From: JBHJHK01 sp050330975
GTDB taxonomy: Bacteria > Pseudomonadota > Gammaproteobacteria > Competibacterales > Competibacteraceae
Assembly: GCA_050330975.1 (NCBI GenBank)
Contig: JBHJHK010000104.1
Coordinates: 1 to 29,499 of the forward strand
Direction of reading: 5' to 3'
Length of the DNA stretch: 29,499 bases
This document shows positions 7,512-15,886 of the stretch, one piece after another; the stretch's first letter is position 1, and the number at the start of each line of letters is the position of its first letter. A program made the position numbers and the translations under genes. Under the pieces are notes generated by a model. That model made no database searches. It was given only the letters and a program-made list of their open reading frames with translations, and had not been told where the DNA came from.

Positions 7512-7622
7512 CGCCGAGTCACCACGCTAGTTGGGGTTGCTAGTACTGCGACAACCCGGCCTTGCCGTTGGCTCCCCAGATCCCGTCTATCCGCGGTGAT
7601 TCTGGAGATGATTTCCTGGCTA

Positions 7623-7651
7623 TTGTCTTTTGATATGTATGTATGTATAGT
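7623..7651 (+). promoter_or_regulatory. sigma70-type promoter of the triple-repeat secreted protein
   Basis: TTGTCT (7623-7628) and TATAGT (7646-7651) are separated by exactly 17 nt. The spacer contains a short TATG/GTAT tetranucleotide run, so a change in unit number would shift the spacing by 4 nt. The predicted transcript start is near 7658, leaving a leader of about 80 nt before the GTG at 7739. Confidence 0.6.
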
Positions 7652-7738
7652 TTTTTCGTCGCGCGACATGTGGATCTTTCCAGCAGTTGTTCAGGCAGTT
7701 GTTGCTTTGTGTTTAACCAATGGGGAAGGAGACGGCTA

Positions 7739-9598
7739 GTGCATATCAATGGAATCGCCTTCTGGGGGGCGCTGTTACTCGCGGGTCACCCAACGGCCTT
7801 TGGGCAAACCTTGTATTTCTTTAGTGAGGCGGGGGATTACATCGGTCAGGGTCAAACCCAGACCTGGCATTCGGCCGGTGGCCAGTTCACCGCGAGGCGC
7901 AATTTCGACCAGGGGGTAACGGTGGGCTTCGACAGCGCCGATGGCCGCACCTGGTGGACTCTGGACTTCGCCGCCCCCGACGAGGGGTTACTGACTGTCG
8001 GTGTTTACCCGACAGTGGCTCGGTTTCCCTTCCAGGATCCGGGGCAAGCGGGGTTGAGCGTATCGGGGTCGGGGCGGGGGTGTAACACCGTCCAGGGCCA
8101 GTTTGAGGTGTTGGACGTGAGTTATGGGGTCGACGGGGCCGTCGAGGCTTTTGCCGCCGACTTTGAGCAGCACTGTGGCGGGGATGATGCGGCCCTGTTT
8201 GGCTCGGTGCGCATCAATTCCCCTCTACCGGTGACCACGGGTGCTACGGCGCTGTACTTTGACAGCGAATCTGGGGATTACATCGGCCAGGGGGAGGAGC
8301 GCACCTGGACGGAGCAAGACGGCGACTTTGCCGCGGGGCGCAATTTCGACGCCGGGGTGACCATCGACTTCGACGGGGTTGACCCCGGTCGTTGGTGGAC
8401 CTTGGATTTTGCCGCCGTCGCGGCCGAGCCCCTCATGCGGGGGCCCTACGAAGGGGCCACGCGGTTCCCCTTCCAGACACCCCAAGCGCCGGGTTTGAGC
8501 GTATCGGGGTCTGGAAGGGGCTGCAATACCCTCGAAGGCCGCTTCGACGTGTTGGAGGCCGAGTACGCCGCCGACGGGGGCGTCGAGCGCTTTGCCGCCG
8601 ACTTCGAACAGTACTGCGACAACAGTTTGGCGCCCTTACGGGGGGCGGTGCGCTACAACTCCTTTGAAGACATCGCCGCTCCCACAGTGTTGTACTTCGC
8701 CAGCGAAGCGGGGGATTACATCGGCCAGGGGGAAGAGAACACCTGGCGGCGCTCCACGGGCCGCTTTACCGCCGAGGTCAACTTCGACAACGGCATTACG
8801 GTGGACTACGATGACGACGCCCCGGGCACCTGGTGGACCTTGAGCTTTGCCGCCCCAGGGGAGGTGCCCCTGGAGGTGGGGGTCTACCGGGACGCCAGTC
8901 GCTTTCCCTTCCAAGGGGCCGCCGAGCCGGGGCTCAGTGTATCGGGGTCGGGGAGGGGCTGTAATGCCCTCGACGGTTCCTTTGACGTTTTGGAGGTGAG
9001 CTATGGCGCCGATGGTGGCATCGAAAGCTTTGCCGTGGACTTCGAGCAACAGTGCGACAATTCGGTGGGGCTGCTGCGGGGCTCCTTGCGCTTCAACTCC
9101 CAACTGCCCGTGGCCGTCGATTCAACCCCGGTGGAAGAGGTCATAACCCCCTGGCAAACCCACGCCAAAGGTAACTTGATCACCGATTTGCCGTGGAATT
9201 ACGTCATGGGTTACGCCTTCACCCCGGAGGTCCCCGGGGAGATCACCCACATCGGTGGCTTTTTCAACGGTACCAAGACCGTGCGGCTGTTCGACGCCCA
9301 GTCCTGGGCACTCCTGGCCGAAACCCCAGTGACCGCCGCCAACACATGGGCCTATGGCGACATCGCGCCCGTGGCCGTCGAGGCCAACCGGCGCTATGTG
9401 GTCGCCGTCTACCTGGCGGGGTCTGGGGGTAGCTTTCGCTACAACATCGATCCCCTACCCCAGGTCTACCCTCCATTGCGGATCGATGCCACGGTCTACA
9501 ACTACACCGGCAATGAACCCGCTGCCCTGCCACTTTATTCCATCACGGGGCGCTACATGTACGGTCAGGCCGATGTGAAGTTTGTGCCCTTGCCCTGA
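7739..9598 (+). CDS. secreted protein with three 137-residue repeats and a DUF4082-like domain
   Basis: A 619-residue exported protein. The start is GTG at 7739, 8 nt after AAGGAG; the upstream extension of the frame lacks an SD and would spoil the signal peptide. Residues 1-22 form a signal peptide ending AFG. Three repeats of identical length follow at about 25-161, 172-308 and 318-454. Each begins LYF.SE.GDYIGQG, contains WWTL.FAA, RFPFQ and GLSVSGSGRGCN, and ends near FEQ.C. Each repeat has two conserved Cys that could form a disulfide. Residues about 470-619 resemble DUF4082, a beta-sandwich domain of extracellular proteins (TPEVPGEITHIGGFF, NTWAYGDIAPVAVEANRRYVV). No catalytic motif is visible. 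Adhesion or carbohydrate binding is a guess. Confidence 0.85.
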   Translation: MHINGIAFWGALLLAGHPTAFGQTLYFFSEAGDYIGQGQTQTWHSAGGQFTARRNFDQGVTVGFDSADGRTWWTLDFAAPDEGLLTVGVYPTVARFPFQDPGQAGLSVSGSGRGCNTVQGQFEVLDVSYGVDGAVEAFAADFEQHCGGDDAALFGSVRINSPLPVTTGATALYFDSESGDYIGQGEERTWTEQDGDFAAGRNFDAGVTIDFDGVDPGRWWTLDFAAVAAEPLMRGPYEGATRFPFQTPQAPGLSVSGSGRGCNTLEGRFDVLEAEYAADGGVERFAADFEQYCDNSLAPLRGAVRYNSFEDIAAPTVLYFASEAGDYIGQGEENTWRRSTGRFTAEVNFDNGITVDYDDDAPGTWWTLSFAAPGEVPLEVGVYRDASRFPFQGAAEPGLSVSGSGRGCNALDGSFDVLEVSYGADGGIESFAVDFEQQCDNSVGLLRGSLRFNSQLPVAVDSTPVEEVITPWQTHAKGNLITDLPWNYVMGYAFTPEVPGEITHIGGFFNGTKTVRLFDAQSWALLAETPVTAANTWAYGDIAPVAVEANRRYVVAVYLAGSGGSFRYNIDPLPQVYPPLRIDATVYNYTGNEPAALPLYSITGRYMYGQADVKFVPLP

Positions 9599-9613
9599 GG
9601 GCCTTGTCCAGGG

Positions 9614-9631
9614 GTGGGCCACTGGGCCCAC
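9614..9631 (+). terminator. possible terminator hairpin after the repeat protein
   Basis: GTGGGCC and GGCCCAC form a 7-bp stem with an ACTG loop 15 nt past the stop codon. The tract after it (TCGGGTGTTTG) is only weakly T-rich, so efficient termination is uncertain. It lies between convergent genes. Confidence 0.4.
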
Positions 9632-9740
9632 TCGGGTGTTTGTGGCTGAGGGATCCATGGCTTAGGGCTGCTCCCTCGGAGGGTGGCTGTGGGGGTTGCT
9701 TTCAAAGCGCCCATGACCACACTCAGTGTCCGGCTCGCCC

Positions 9741-10652
9741 TCAACCCGTGGCGTCTTTTCGGTCTCCCAGGGCCTTTTCCGCCTCGACGGCCTCCAAAGC
9801 GGACGCGTGGCGCTGTCGCAGCTGGGCGATGTCCAGGCGCATTTGCCGTTGGCGCCGCCACATGGCGAAGGCGAAGATATAACCGAGCACGGCTCCCCAT
9901 GCGACGATGGCGATACCCATTATCGTCAGCCAGGACAACCTGTCGGGGCCAGCTTGGGCGTCCCTCATCGCCCCGAGGGCAGTGGTCGTAACGGTGAAGG
10001 GGTTTGGAGCCCGGGTCGGTCGCATCACCACGGTGATTTGGTCGTAGGTGAGGCCTTGCACCGCCCCTTCGACGATCCATTTGATGTCTGGCTTGATGGC
10101 GTCGAGGTTGAGGGCGGGGTGATGGTTGATGAGCACAGAGGCCGAAGAGGGGGAAAGGCGCTGCCCCAAGGGTCCCTTCTCGGGGAGGACCAGGTGAACG
10201 CGAGCCGCGACCACGCCGTCGATGAGGGACAGGGTTTGGGCGATTTCTTGGGAGAGGGCGTAGATAAACCGAGCGTATTCGACGGTGGGCGAGGCGATGA
10301 GATTGTTGTCACCGACAAAGCCCTCAAAGCCCTCGTAATCAGGCCTGGGTAAACCGTGGTGTTGCAGCAGTTCGACGGCCTTGGAGAATTGCTCTTCCTC
10401 GATGTAGAGGGCATATCGACGCTCGGCATTTCCCCGGCGCTTTTGGCCATCAAAGCCGTGCTCCAGGAGCAGGGCCGCCATATCGTTAGCTTGGCGTTCC
10501 GATAGATCGCCGTAGAGTTCGACTTTGCAGGCTTGTAGGAGCAAGCACAGTATTAATACTGACGGCAAGCGAATCAGCCACCACCTGGAACGATGCGTGA
10601 CGGCCGCCTGCCCCAAGGCCTCTTGGCGTCGGTGAGGGGTGGGAAAGCTCAT
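9741..10652 (-). CDS. sctJ: SctJ/YscJ/PrgK-like type III secretion inner-ring lipoprotein
   Basis: A 303-residue lipoprotein. The lipobox LLLQAC puts the lipidated Cys at residue 42. The mature part follows the YscJ/FliF pattern: VELYGDLSERQANDMAALLL (first ring-building motif), YIEEEQFSKAVELLQHHGLP, SPTVEYARFIYALSQEIAQT, then IDGVVAARVHLVLPEKGPLG and SPSSASVLINHHP (second motif). A C-terminal membrane helix (about 242-264) and a charged cytoplasmic tail complete the usual SctJ layout. SctJ forms the inner-membrane ring of type III injectisomes. No other ring, export or ATPase genes flank it, so it stands alone between a secreted-repeat protein and a dioxygenase. The signal peptide has a long N-region from ATG 10652; no better start is seen. 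Confidence 0.82.
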   Translation of the reverse strand: MSFPTPHRRQEALGQAAVTHRSRWWLIRLPSVLILCLLLQACKVELYGDLSERQANDMAALLLEHGFDGQKRRGNAERRYALYIEEEQFSKAVELLQHHGLPRPDYEGFEGFVGDNNLIASPTVEYARFIYALSQEIAQTLSLIDGVVAARVHLVLPEKGPLGQRLSPSSASVLINHHPALNLDAIKPDIKWIVEGAVQGLTYDQITVVMRPTRAPNPFTVTTTALGAMRDAQAGPDRLSWLTIMGIAIVAWGAVLGYIFAFAMWRRQRQMRLDIAQLRQRHASALEAVEAEKALGDRKDATG

Positions 10653-10765
10653 GGCGTTTGCTCACGGCGAGGGATGAAAAACGGTACCTTTCTCAGTGAT
10701 ATTTTAGCCCATGATCTTGCGCTCTACTTTGAAAAAATCCCCATCGCTGTGCCAGAACCGGTGCG

Positions 10766-10795
10766 CCCCTTCACCCCTTCACCCCTTCACCCCTT
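10766..10795. repeat. short tandem repeat, unit CCCCTTCA
   Basis: Three full copies of CCCCTTCA plus a partial fourth lie in the 208-nt spacer between sctJ and the dioxygenase gene. I see no other structure in this spacer. A slippage-prone tract is possible. Confidence 0.8.
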
Positions 10796-10860
10796 GACCA
10801 GGGGCCGACTGACTGCCGTCGGCCCTCGCCAATGGCAATACCGGGTTTACCCACGCGGGG

Positions 10861-11811
10861 TCACAACACTAACGGCGGCAACTGGGCCTCAATCTGCTCC
10901 CGCCGCGGTTCGTGCTGGCGCGGCAGGCGCAGCGCCCCACCCAAACTCTCCACCGGTTCGTCGACGGTAAATCCCGGCTCTGCTGTGGCCACCTCGAACA
11001 ATACCCCTTCGGGGGTTCGGCAGTAGATGGCCCAGAAGTAATCCCGATCGATGGCAGGGGTGACCCCCAAGCCCACGCCGGTGAAACGCTCCCGGATCAC
11101 GGCCTGGGCGGCGCGGTCGGGGACGGCAAAGGCCACGTGGTGGACCGTCCCCGCCCCATCGATGCCCCGGGGCAACTGGGGATCGATGTGCAAGTCCACC
11201 ACCGCCGCCCCTGGGGCAGCGGGCATGTGGTAGCGCACCAACTGGCCCTCGCCCCCGGCTACCGCCTCCGAGGCCACCCGCTCGTAGCCCAACAACTCGG
11301 TGAGGATTTGTCCCGTGGGTACCCCACTGTGGAGGGCCAAAGTGACGCCGTGGAACCCCCGCACGGCCACCGCGGCGTCGATCTCAGGGTTGGTCCAGGG
11401 GATGCGAGGATCAGTGGTTTCCACCAGGGCGATGAGTAGTCCGTCGGGGTCGCGGAACCGAGCCCGATTTTCCCCAAAGGCGGCTTCCCGGGCAATCAAT
11501 TGAGCCCCACGGCCCGTCAGGCGTTGCTGCCAAAAATCCAGGCTCCCCGGTGGCACGGCAAAGTGGGTGATGCTCACTTGCCCTGCGCCCACCCTCCCCG
11601 GACGGATGCCTTCCCAGGGAAAAAACGTCATCACCGTACCGGGGTGACCCACTGCATCGCCGTAATAGAGGTGATAGGCGCTGGGGTCATCGAAATTCAC
11701 CGTGCGCTTGACAAACCGCAGCCCCAAGGCCTTGGCGTAGAAGTCATAGTTTCTCTGGGCGTCGTGGGAAATGGCGGTGACGTGGTGGAGTCCTTGGATG
11801 GGAGTCGACAT
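10861..11811 (-). CDS. ring-cleaving dioxygenase of the VOC (glyoxalase/bleomycin) superfamily
   Basis: A 316-residue two-module VOC protein resembling the MhqO/PcpA type. Module 1 begins GLHHVTAISHDAQRNYDFYAK and contains VNFDDPSAYHLYYGD and FFPWEG, typical of this subfamily. Module 2 begins FHGVTLAL. It carries TVHHVAFAVPDRAAQ and the late GVLFEVATAEPGF segment, with His and Glu residues expected to bind the metal (Fe or Mn). Family members open hydroquinone-type rings or respond to quinone stress; the substrate cannot be read here. The start is ATG at 11811, shortly after GGAGG. The gene is isolated: 182 nt upstream is non-coding before the methyltransferase end, and its promoter is not obvious. 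Confidence 0.88.
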   Translation of the reverse strand: MSTPIQGLHHVTAISHDAQRNYDFYAKALGLRFVKRTVNFDDPSAYHLYYGDAVGHPGTVMTFFPWEGIRPGRVGAGQVSITHFAVPPGSLDFWQQRLTGRGAQLIAREAAFGENRARFRDPDGLLIALVETTDPRIPWTNPEIDAAVAVRGFHGVTLALHSGVPTGQILTELLGYERVASEAVAGGEGQLVRYHMPAAPGAAVVDLHIDPQLPRGIDGAGTVHHVAFAVPDRAAQAVIRERFTGVGLGVTPAIDRDYFWAIYCRTPEGVLFEVATAEPGFTVDEPVESLGGALRLPRQHEPRREQIEAQLPPLVL

Positions 11812-11993
11812 GGCGATGGCCTCCGGCGGGTCGAGGACGCGTCAGGGCGGAGAACTTCAGCTCTCACCTCAAATCCTCAACCGTCGTTAGGTGGTTGATG
11901 ATGACCGCAACCATAAGCCCGGGGTCCTGCGAGAAAAACCACTCGCGGGGAAAAACACTGTTTCCCGACGACCAACGGTATGGGGGCTCGGGC

Positions 11994-12608
11994 CTATTTT
12001 TGCCAAACCCCCCGCACCACCGCCGAACGACCCCGGTGGTAGGGACCCTCGTCTAAGTCCACATCGGCATCTTCCAACAGCAAGGGGGTCAGGGAAGCGA
12101 AATCTCCCTGCAGCAATTCCCGGTTAAAGCACAATTCCCCCCGGGGGGGGCCGCCCACGGTGCCAAAGCGCCGCCTGTAGTCCAAATGCTCCGGGCGGAA
12201 TCCCTCGAGGATTAGCAAACCCCCGGGAGCCAGGGCCTCGACCATCCGCCCATGGATGTCAGGGCGCTGGTGGGGGGGAAAATGGAGATAGACAGACACC
12301 ACCAAGTCAAAGCACCCCATGGGCCACGACCAGGTGGTGAGGTCTGCCACCTCGGCCCGGAGGGAAACCCCTCTGGCCGCCGCCAGGGCCTCGGCCTTGG
12401 CGACCCCCGCCGTGGAGAGGTCCACCGTGGTCACGGTTAGCCCCTGTTGGGCCAACCATACCCCGTTGCGCCCCTCGCCATCCCCGGGGACCAGGGCCCA
12501 CATGGTGGGGTACAGCCGCTCGAGTTGAGCGGCGAGAAAAGCGTTGGGCGCCGTGCCATAGGCAAACTCTTCGACGCCGTAGCGCTCATTCCAAAACCCT
12601 GCACCCAT
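11994..12608 (-). CDS. class I SAM-dependent methyltransferase (TehB-like)
   Basis: A 204-residue cytosolic methyltransferase. It begins FWNERYGVEEFAYGTAPNAF, the usual start of small TehB/thiopurine-type enzymes. Motif I is degenerate but recognisable as ALVPGDGEGRNGVWLA (about 38-53), followed by the acidic TTVDLSTAGVAKAEALA, FDLVVSVYLHFP and LAPGGLLILEGF. The start was placed at ATG 12608 because homology begins there; the frame is open further upstream but overlaps the rhodanese gene. It is the last gene of the minus-strand zinc-linked run, 40 nt after the rhodanese stop, and may serve sulfur, selenium or metalloid detoxification. The substrate is unknown. Confidence 0.82.
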   Translation of the reverse strand: MGAGFWNERYGVEEFAYGTAPNAFLAAQLERLYPTMWALVPGDGEGRNGVWLAQQGLTVTTVDLSTAGVAKAEALAAARGVSLRAEVADLTTWSWPMGCFDLVVSVYLHFPPHQRPDIHGRMVEALAPGGLLILEGFRPEHLDYRRRFGTVGGPPRGELCFNRELLQGDFASLTPLLLEDADVDLDEGPYHRGRSAVVRGVWQK

Positions 12609-12648
12609 GGAGCCCACCCACTGAGTTCCGTGAAAGACAACACCGCCC

Positions 12649-13194
12649 TCAGGGACTGAGGACCACCGCCTCGCGGTCTTCCAACAGCCTAGACCAACGG
12701 GCATTGTAGCCGTGGACTCGACGGGTTGTGCCCCCATCGTCGGCCAGGGGATATCCCTCGGTGTGCCAGCGAAAGATCCCCCCCCGCAGGTTGAACACCT
12801 GGGCCCCCAAGGTGCGTTCCACATCTTGGCCCAGGAGGGAGCTGCGGACCCCGACCGAGCAGTAGAACACCACCTTCTTGCCGGCAAGGGCCGGGCCATG
12901 GGCCTCGACAAAGGCCCGGCGGTCGACGTCGGGGTCGACCTGGATGGCCCCGGGCAAACGGCTCACGGCGTACTCCGCCGGGGTACGGACGTCAAAGATC
13001 ACCAGCGACGGGTCCCCTGTGGCCAGCCAGCGGCGCAGAGTGTCGGCGGGCAGGTGGGGGAGGGCGTAGTTGTTCGCCACTCGCTTCTCCACCCGTTCGA
13101 GGGAAAAGAAATTGAAAAACGCCAGCCCTCGATCGCTGAAGGCCAGCACGGCAAAGGCCGCCAGGGCCAAGCGCCCGGCGAACATCCATTTCAT
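12649..13194 (-). CDS. exported rhodanese-domain protein
   Basis: A 181-residue protein with an N-terminal signal peptide or anchor (about 1-25). A single rhodanese domain (about 50-160) contains VIFDVRTPAEYAVSRLPGAI. The active loop is CSVGVR with catalytic Cys112, and LRGGIFRWHTEGYPL closes the domain. Rhodanese folds carry sulfane sulfur; with an export signal the protein probably works in the periplasm. The start is ATG at 13194 with GAGGA upstream. It sits 68 nt after the DUF3299 gene and 40 nt before the methyltransferase in the same orientation, so it is probably a member of the same transcript. A role in metal-thiol chemistry is inference. Confidence 0.88.
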   Translation of the reverse strand: MKWMFAGRLALAAFAVLAFSDRGLAFFNFFSLERVEKRVANNYALPHLPADTLRRWLATGDPSLVIFDVRTPAEYAVSRLPGAIQVDPDVDRRAFVEAHGPALAGKKVVFYCSVGVRSSLLGQDVERTLGAQVFNLRGGIFRWHTEGYPLADDGGTTRRVHGYNARWSRLLEDREAVVLSP

Positions 13195-13262
13195 GACTCG
13201 TCCTCAATGGCAGTCAGTTCGACAAACCCTCGGAGCTGGGACGCCGAAGGCCCCGTAGCGTC

Positions 13263-13820
13263 TCATTCCAAGGGATAGGGATCCACCGCGTTGCCGGTGA
13301 AGGAGAAGCTCGCCACCCCATACATGCTGTTGGCCTCGGCGATCTGTAGCCGACCTGTGACCCACACCGGGGCGGAAAAGTGACCCACAAACCTGACCAC
13401 CTCCAAACCCACGGGTTCCTCCCTGGTGACATGGACCATCTGGTTGGGGGGTGGAGGTGGGACATGGATGCAGTAGCCGTAGCTCGGCACCAATAAAAAC
13501 TCCTTGAGCTTGCCCTCTACCAGGGCCAAGGGCACCACAAAGCCGGGAAGCTTGATATTTTCGCCGTTGATGGCCCCGAGCTCCGGGGGAAAGTCCCCAG
13601 TTTGATAGTTCAAGGTAATGAGCCGGTCCCAGCCCACTTCGGGGGCCTCTTGTTTGGCGTCGCCCCCCCAAAACTGGCCCGCGGCGGGATTGGCGAACAC
13701 CCAAGCCGAGGCCAACAGACAAACCGATAAATGACGCAAGATCGAATGGTTCACAAACACCTCCAACGGTGCAGTAACGCCCATGGCGGTACGACGCCAC
13801 TCCAGATTGAGTTTGATCAT
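13263..13820 (-). CDS. DUF3299 periplasmic protein of the Zrg-type zinc operon
   Basis: A 185-residue protein with an N-terminal export signal whose hydrophobic core is about residues 28-46 (LSVCLLASAWVF, then ANPAAGQ). The mature part has the family signature: DRLITLNYQ, IKLPGFVVPL and SYGYCIHVPPPPPNQMVHV, with one conserved Cys. DUF3299 proteins recur next to ABC transporters and DUF2796 proteins in zinc-regulated operons. The start is set at ATG 13820 because its ATGA overlaps the permease stop, which implies translational coupling. A downstream ATG within the signal region is an alternative. Precise function is unknown; periplasmic metal binding or assembly is plausible from context. Confidence 0.85.
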   Translation of the reverse strand: MIKLNLEWRRTAMGVTAPLEVFVNHSILRHLSVCLLASAWVFANPAAGQFWGGDAKQEAPEVGWDRLITLNYQTGDFPPELGAINGENIKLPGFVVPLALVEGKLKEFLLVPSYGYCIHVPPPPPNQMVHVTREEPVGLEVVRFVGHFSAPVWVTGRLQIAEANSMYGVASFSFTGNAVDPYPLE

Positions 13821-15082
13821 AGATTGACTGTCAACCCGTCGGCCAACGACTGGCGGTAGGCGCGCCAAGCGGGAATGAGCCCCATGATTAAACCGCCCCC
13901 CACCACAGCGCCCAGGATGGCCAAGTCGTAGGCACCGATGAATTCCACAGGTAGATAGAGCCCCAGCTGGGCCTCGATGGCCGGGTAGATCACAAAGATC
14001 AAGCCGTACAACAACCCCAGACCCAATAGACAGCCCAGGAACGCCAGCAATAGCGCCTCGCACAGCAAAAGGGCAAAGATGTGCCAGGGTCTCGCCCCCA
14101 CCGAACGCAGGATGGCCATCTCCCGGCGCCGTTCGTTGAGGGAGGTCAAAATCACCGCCAACATCCCCGTCAAGCCCACCAACACCACAAAGGCGGAGAT
14201 GATGGTCAAGGCGGTATCGGCGGTGCCCAACAGGCCCCACAGCCGTTGGAGGGCGACCCCGGGCAACACCGCCATCAAGGGCTCTGCCCGGTAATTATTG
14301 ACCTCCCGCTGGAATTGAAAGATGCCAATGGGGGAGCGCAAGCCCACTAAAAAAGCCGTAATGCCCTGGGGCTGTAGGTCCATGGTGAGGGCTTCTTCGG
14401 CGCTAATGGCTTGACCCGGCGGCGGGGGAGCGCCCCCTTGCCAATCCACGTGGATGGCTTCGATGCCCTCGAGGCTGACGTGGAGGGTGCGATCCACTGG
14501 GGTCCCCGTGGGGGCCAGGATACCCACGATCCGAAATGGCTTGTCGTCGTGGGGCTGGAAGCTCACCGCTGTGACCCCGTGGCTCAAGGTGATCTCTTGC
14601 TCCAAGGTATAGCCCAGGGCCTCGGCCACCTCGGCCCCCAGCACGACGTCAAAGACTTCGTCAAACCAACGGCCCTGGGCCACGGTCAAGGGGGTGTCGC
14701 GGCCGTAGCGATAGTGGGCCAAGTACTGGTCGTCGGTGCCCACCACCCGGTAGCCCAGGTGGGAATCCCCCAAAGAGATGGGCACGGTCCACGCCACTTC
14801 CGGGTGGTCAGCAAATTCCCGGTAGCTCACCCAGGTGATGTTGTTAGTGGGATCTCCCAGGCGAAATACCGAGTACAACAGCAGCGGCAACTGCCCCCCC
14901 CGGGCGCCGACGATCAAGTCGGTGCCGCTGATGGTGTTCTGGAAACTCTCCCGCGCCCCGTTGGAGAGGCGCTCCACCCCCAGCAACAGGGCGACACTCA
15001 AGGCGATGGTGGCCACGGTGAGCAAAGCCGTGGTGCGGCGGTTGTCGATACTCTTCAAGGCCAAAACGAGAAAGGGCGGCAT
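13817..15082 (-). CDS. ABC transporter permease, FtsX/MacB-like (Zrg-type)
   Basis: A 421-residue inner-membrane protein of the type VII (MacB/LolE) fold. A first membrane helix follows ALKSIDNRRTTALLTVATIALS. A large periplasmic domain (about 40-285) includes GTDLIVGARGGQLPLLLYSVF. Three C-terminal helices carry the FtsX signature (SLNERRREMAILRSVGARPW). Such permeases transmit ATP energy to the periplasm rather than pumping ions directly. The start is ATG at 15082, 7 nt after the ATPase stop, and the 3' end overlaps the DUF3299 gene by 4 nt. With the adjacent ATPase it would form one transporter linked to zinc handling. Confidence 0.9.
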   Translation of the reverse strand: MPPFLVLALKSIDNRRTTALLTVATIALSVALLLGVERLSNGARESFQNTISGTDLIVGARGGQLPLLLYSVFRLGDPTNNITWVSYREFADHPEVAWTVPISLGDSHLGYRVVGTDDQYLAHYRYGRDTPLTVAQGRWFDEVFDVVLGAEVAEALGYTLEQEITLSHGVTAVSFQPHDDKPFRIVGILAPTGTPVDRTLHVSLEGIEAIHVDWQGGAPPPPGQAISAEEALTMDLQPQGITAFLVGLRSPIGIFQFQREVNNYRAEPLMAVLPGVALQRLWGLLGTADTALTIISAFVVLVGLTGMLAVILTSLNERRREMAILRSVGARPWHIFALLLCEALLLAFLGCLLGLGLLYGLIFVIYPAIEAQLGLYLPVEFIGAYDLAILGAVVGGGLIMGLIPAWRAYRQSLADGLTVNL

Positions 15083-15089
15083 GGATACC

Positions 15090-15818
15090 CTAGCCTCCGA
15101 GGCGGTTGATGTCGGCCATGGCCACCCGGCGCTGGAACAGGTCCGCCAGGGCGCCGTCGTGGGAAACGAAGATCACCGTGGCCCCCACCTGCCGCGCCTC
15201 GGCGAACAACAGCTGGATAAAGCTCTGGCGGGTGTCGGCGTCCAGGGCCGAGGTGGGCTCGTCGGCAATCAGCAGTTCGGGGCCGCCGATCAGCGCCCGG
15301 GCGGCGGCTACCCGCTGTTGTTGACCCACGCTCAAGGCCGTGGCCCGGCGCTGGATGAGCTCTTTCCCCAACCCCAAAGCCTCCAGCAACCGCGTCGCCT
15401 CGGCCCTTAGGGATCCGTTCTGGCTGGCCCGCTGGCGGCGGCGGTGAGAAAAGCGACAGGGCAACAGCACGTTTTCCGCCACGGTGAGGTAGGGAATTAG
15501 ATTGAAGAGCTGAAACACAAAGCCCACGTGATCGGCGCGAAAGACGTCTCGCTGTGGGGCGCGCAATTGGCCCAAGTTGTGACCCAAGACCTCCACCGTC
15601 CCAGTCTGGGGGACGATGACGCCCCCCAGTAACCCCAACAAGGTGGTCTTGCCCGACCCCGAGGGTCCATGGACAAACACCGTCTCTCCCCGGGGGATCT
15701 CCAAGTGGGAGATACTCAAGACAGGGGCGAGGTTTCGGCGCCAGCGATACTTAAGGTCTTTGAGGGCAATGGCGGGAACGGCTGGGGGTGCGGCGTCCAT
15801 GGATGGGGCATTTTCCAC
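15090..15818 (-). CDS. ABC transporter ATP-binding protein (LolD/MacB-like, Zrg-type)
   Basis: A 242-residue ATPase. It has Walker A GPSGSGKTT, the Q-loop FVFQLFNLIPYLTVAENV, a signature of the form LSVGQQQRVAAARAL (Val for the usual Gly), Walker B LLIADEPTSALD and the H-loop FVSHD. The start is GTG at 15818; ATG at 15800 is a possible alternative. It pairs with the FtsX-type permease directly downstream and follows the DUF2796 gene by 68 nt. In known Zrg systems this pair works with a periplasmic His-rich protein under zinc limitation; that role is carried over from family knowledge. Confidence 0.92.
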   Translation of the reverse strand: MENAPSMDAAPPAVPAIALKDLKYRWRRNLAPVLSISHLEIPRGETVFVHGPSGSGKTTLLGLLGGVIVPQTGTVEVLGHNLGQLRAPQRDVFRADHVGFVFQLFNLIPYLTVAENVLLPCRFSHRRRQRASQNGSLRAEATRLLEALGLGKELIQRRATALSVGQQQRVAAARALIGGPELLIADEPTSALDADTRQSFIQLLFAEARQVGATVIFVSHDGALADLFQRRVAMADINRLGG

Positions 15819-15886
15819 AGTGGCAAATCGCCGGCCCGCCCGGAGGGGCGGGCGGATTGGGGGGTCTCTTTAGATGGGAACGGTGA

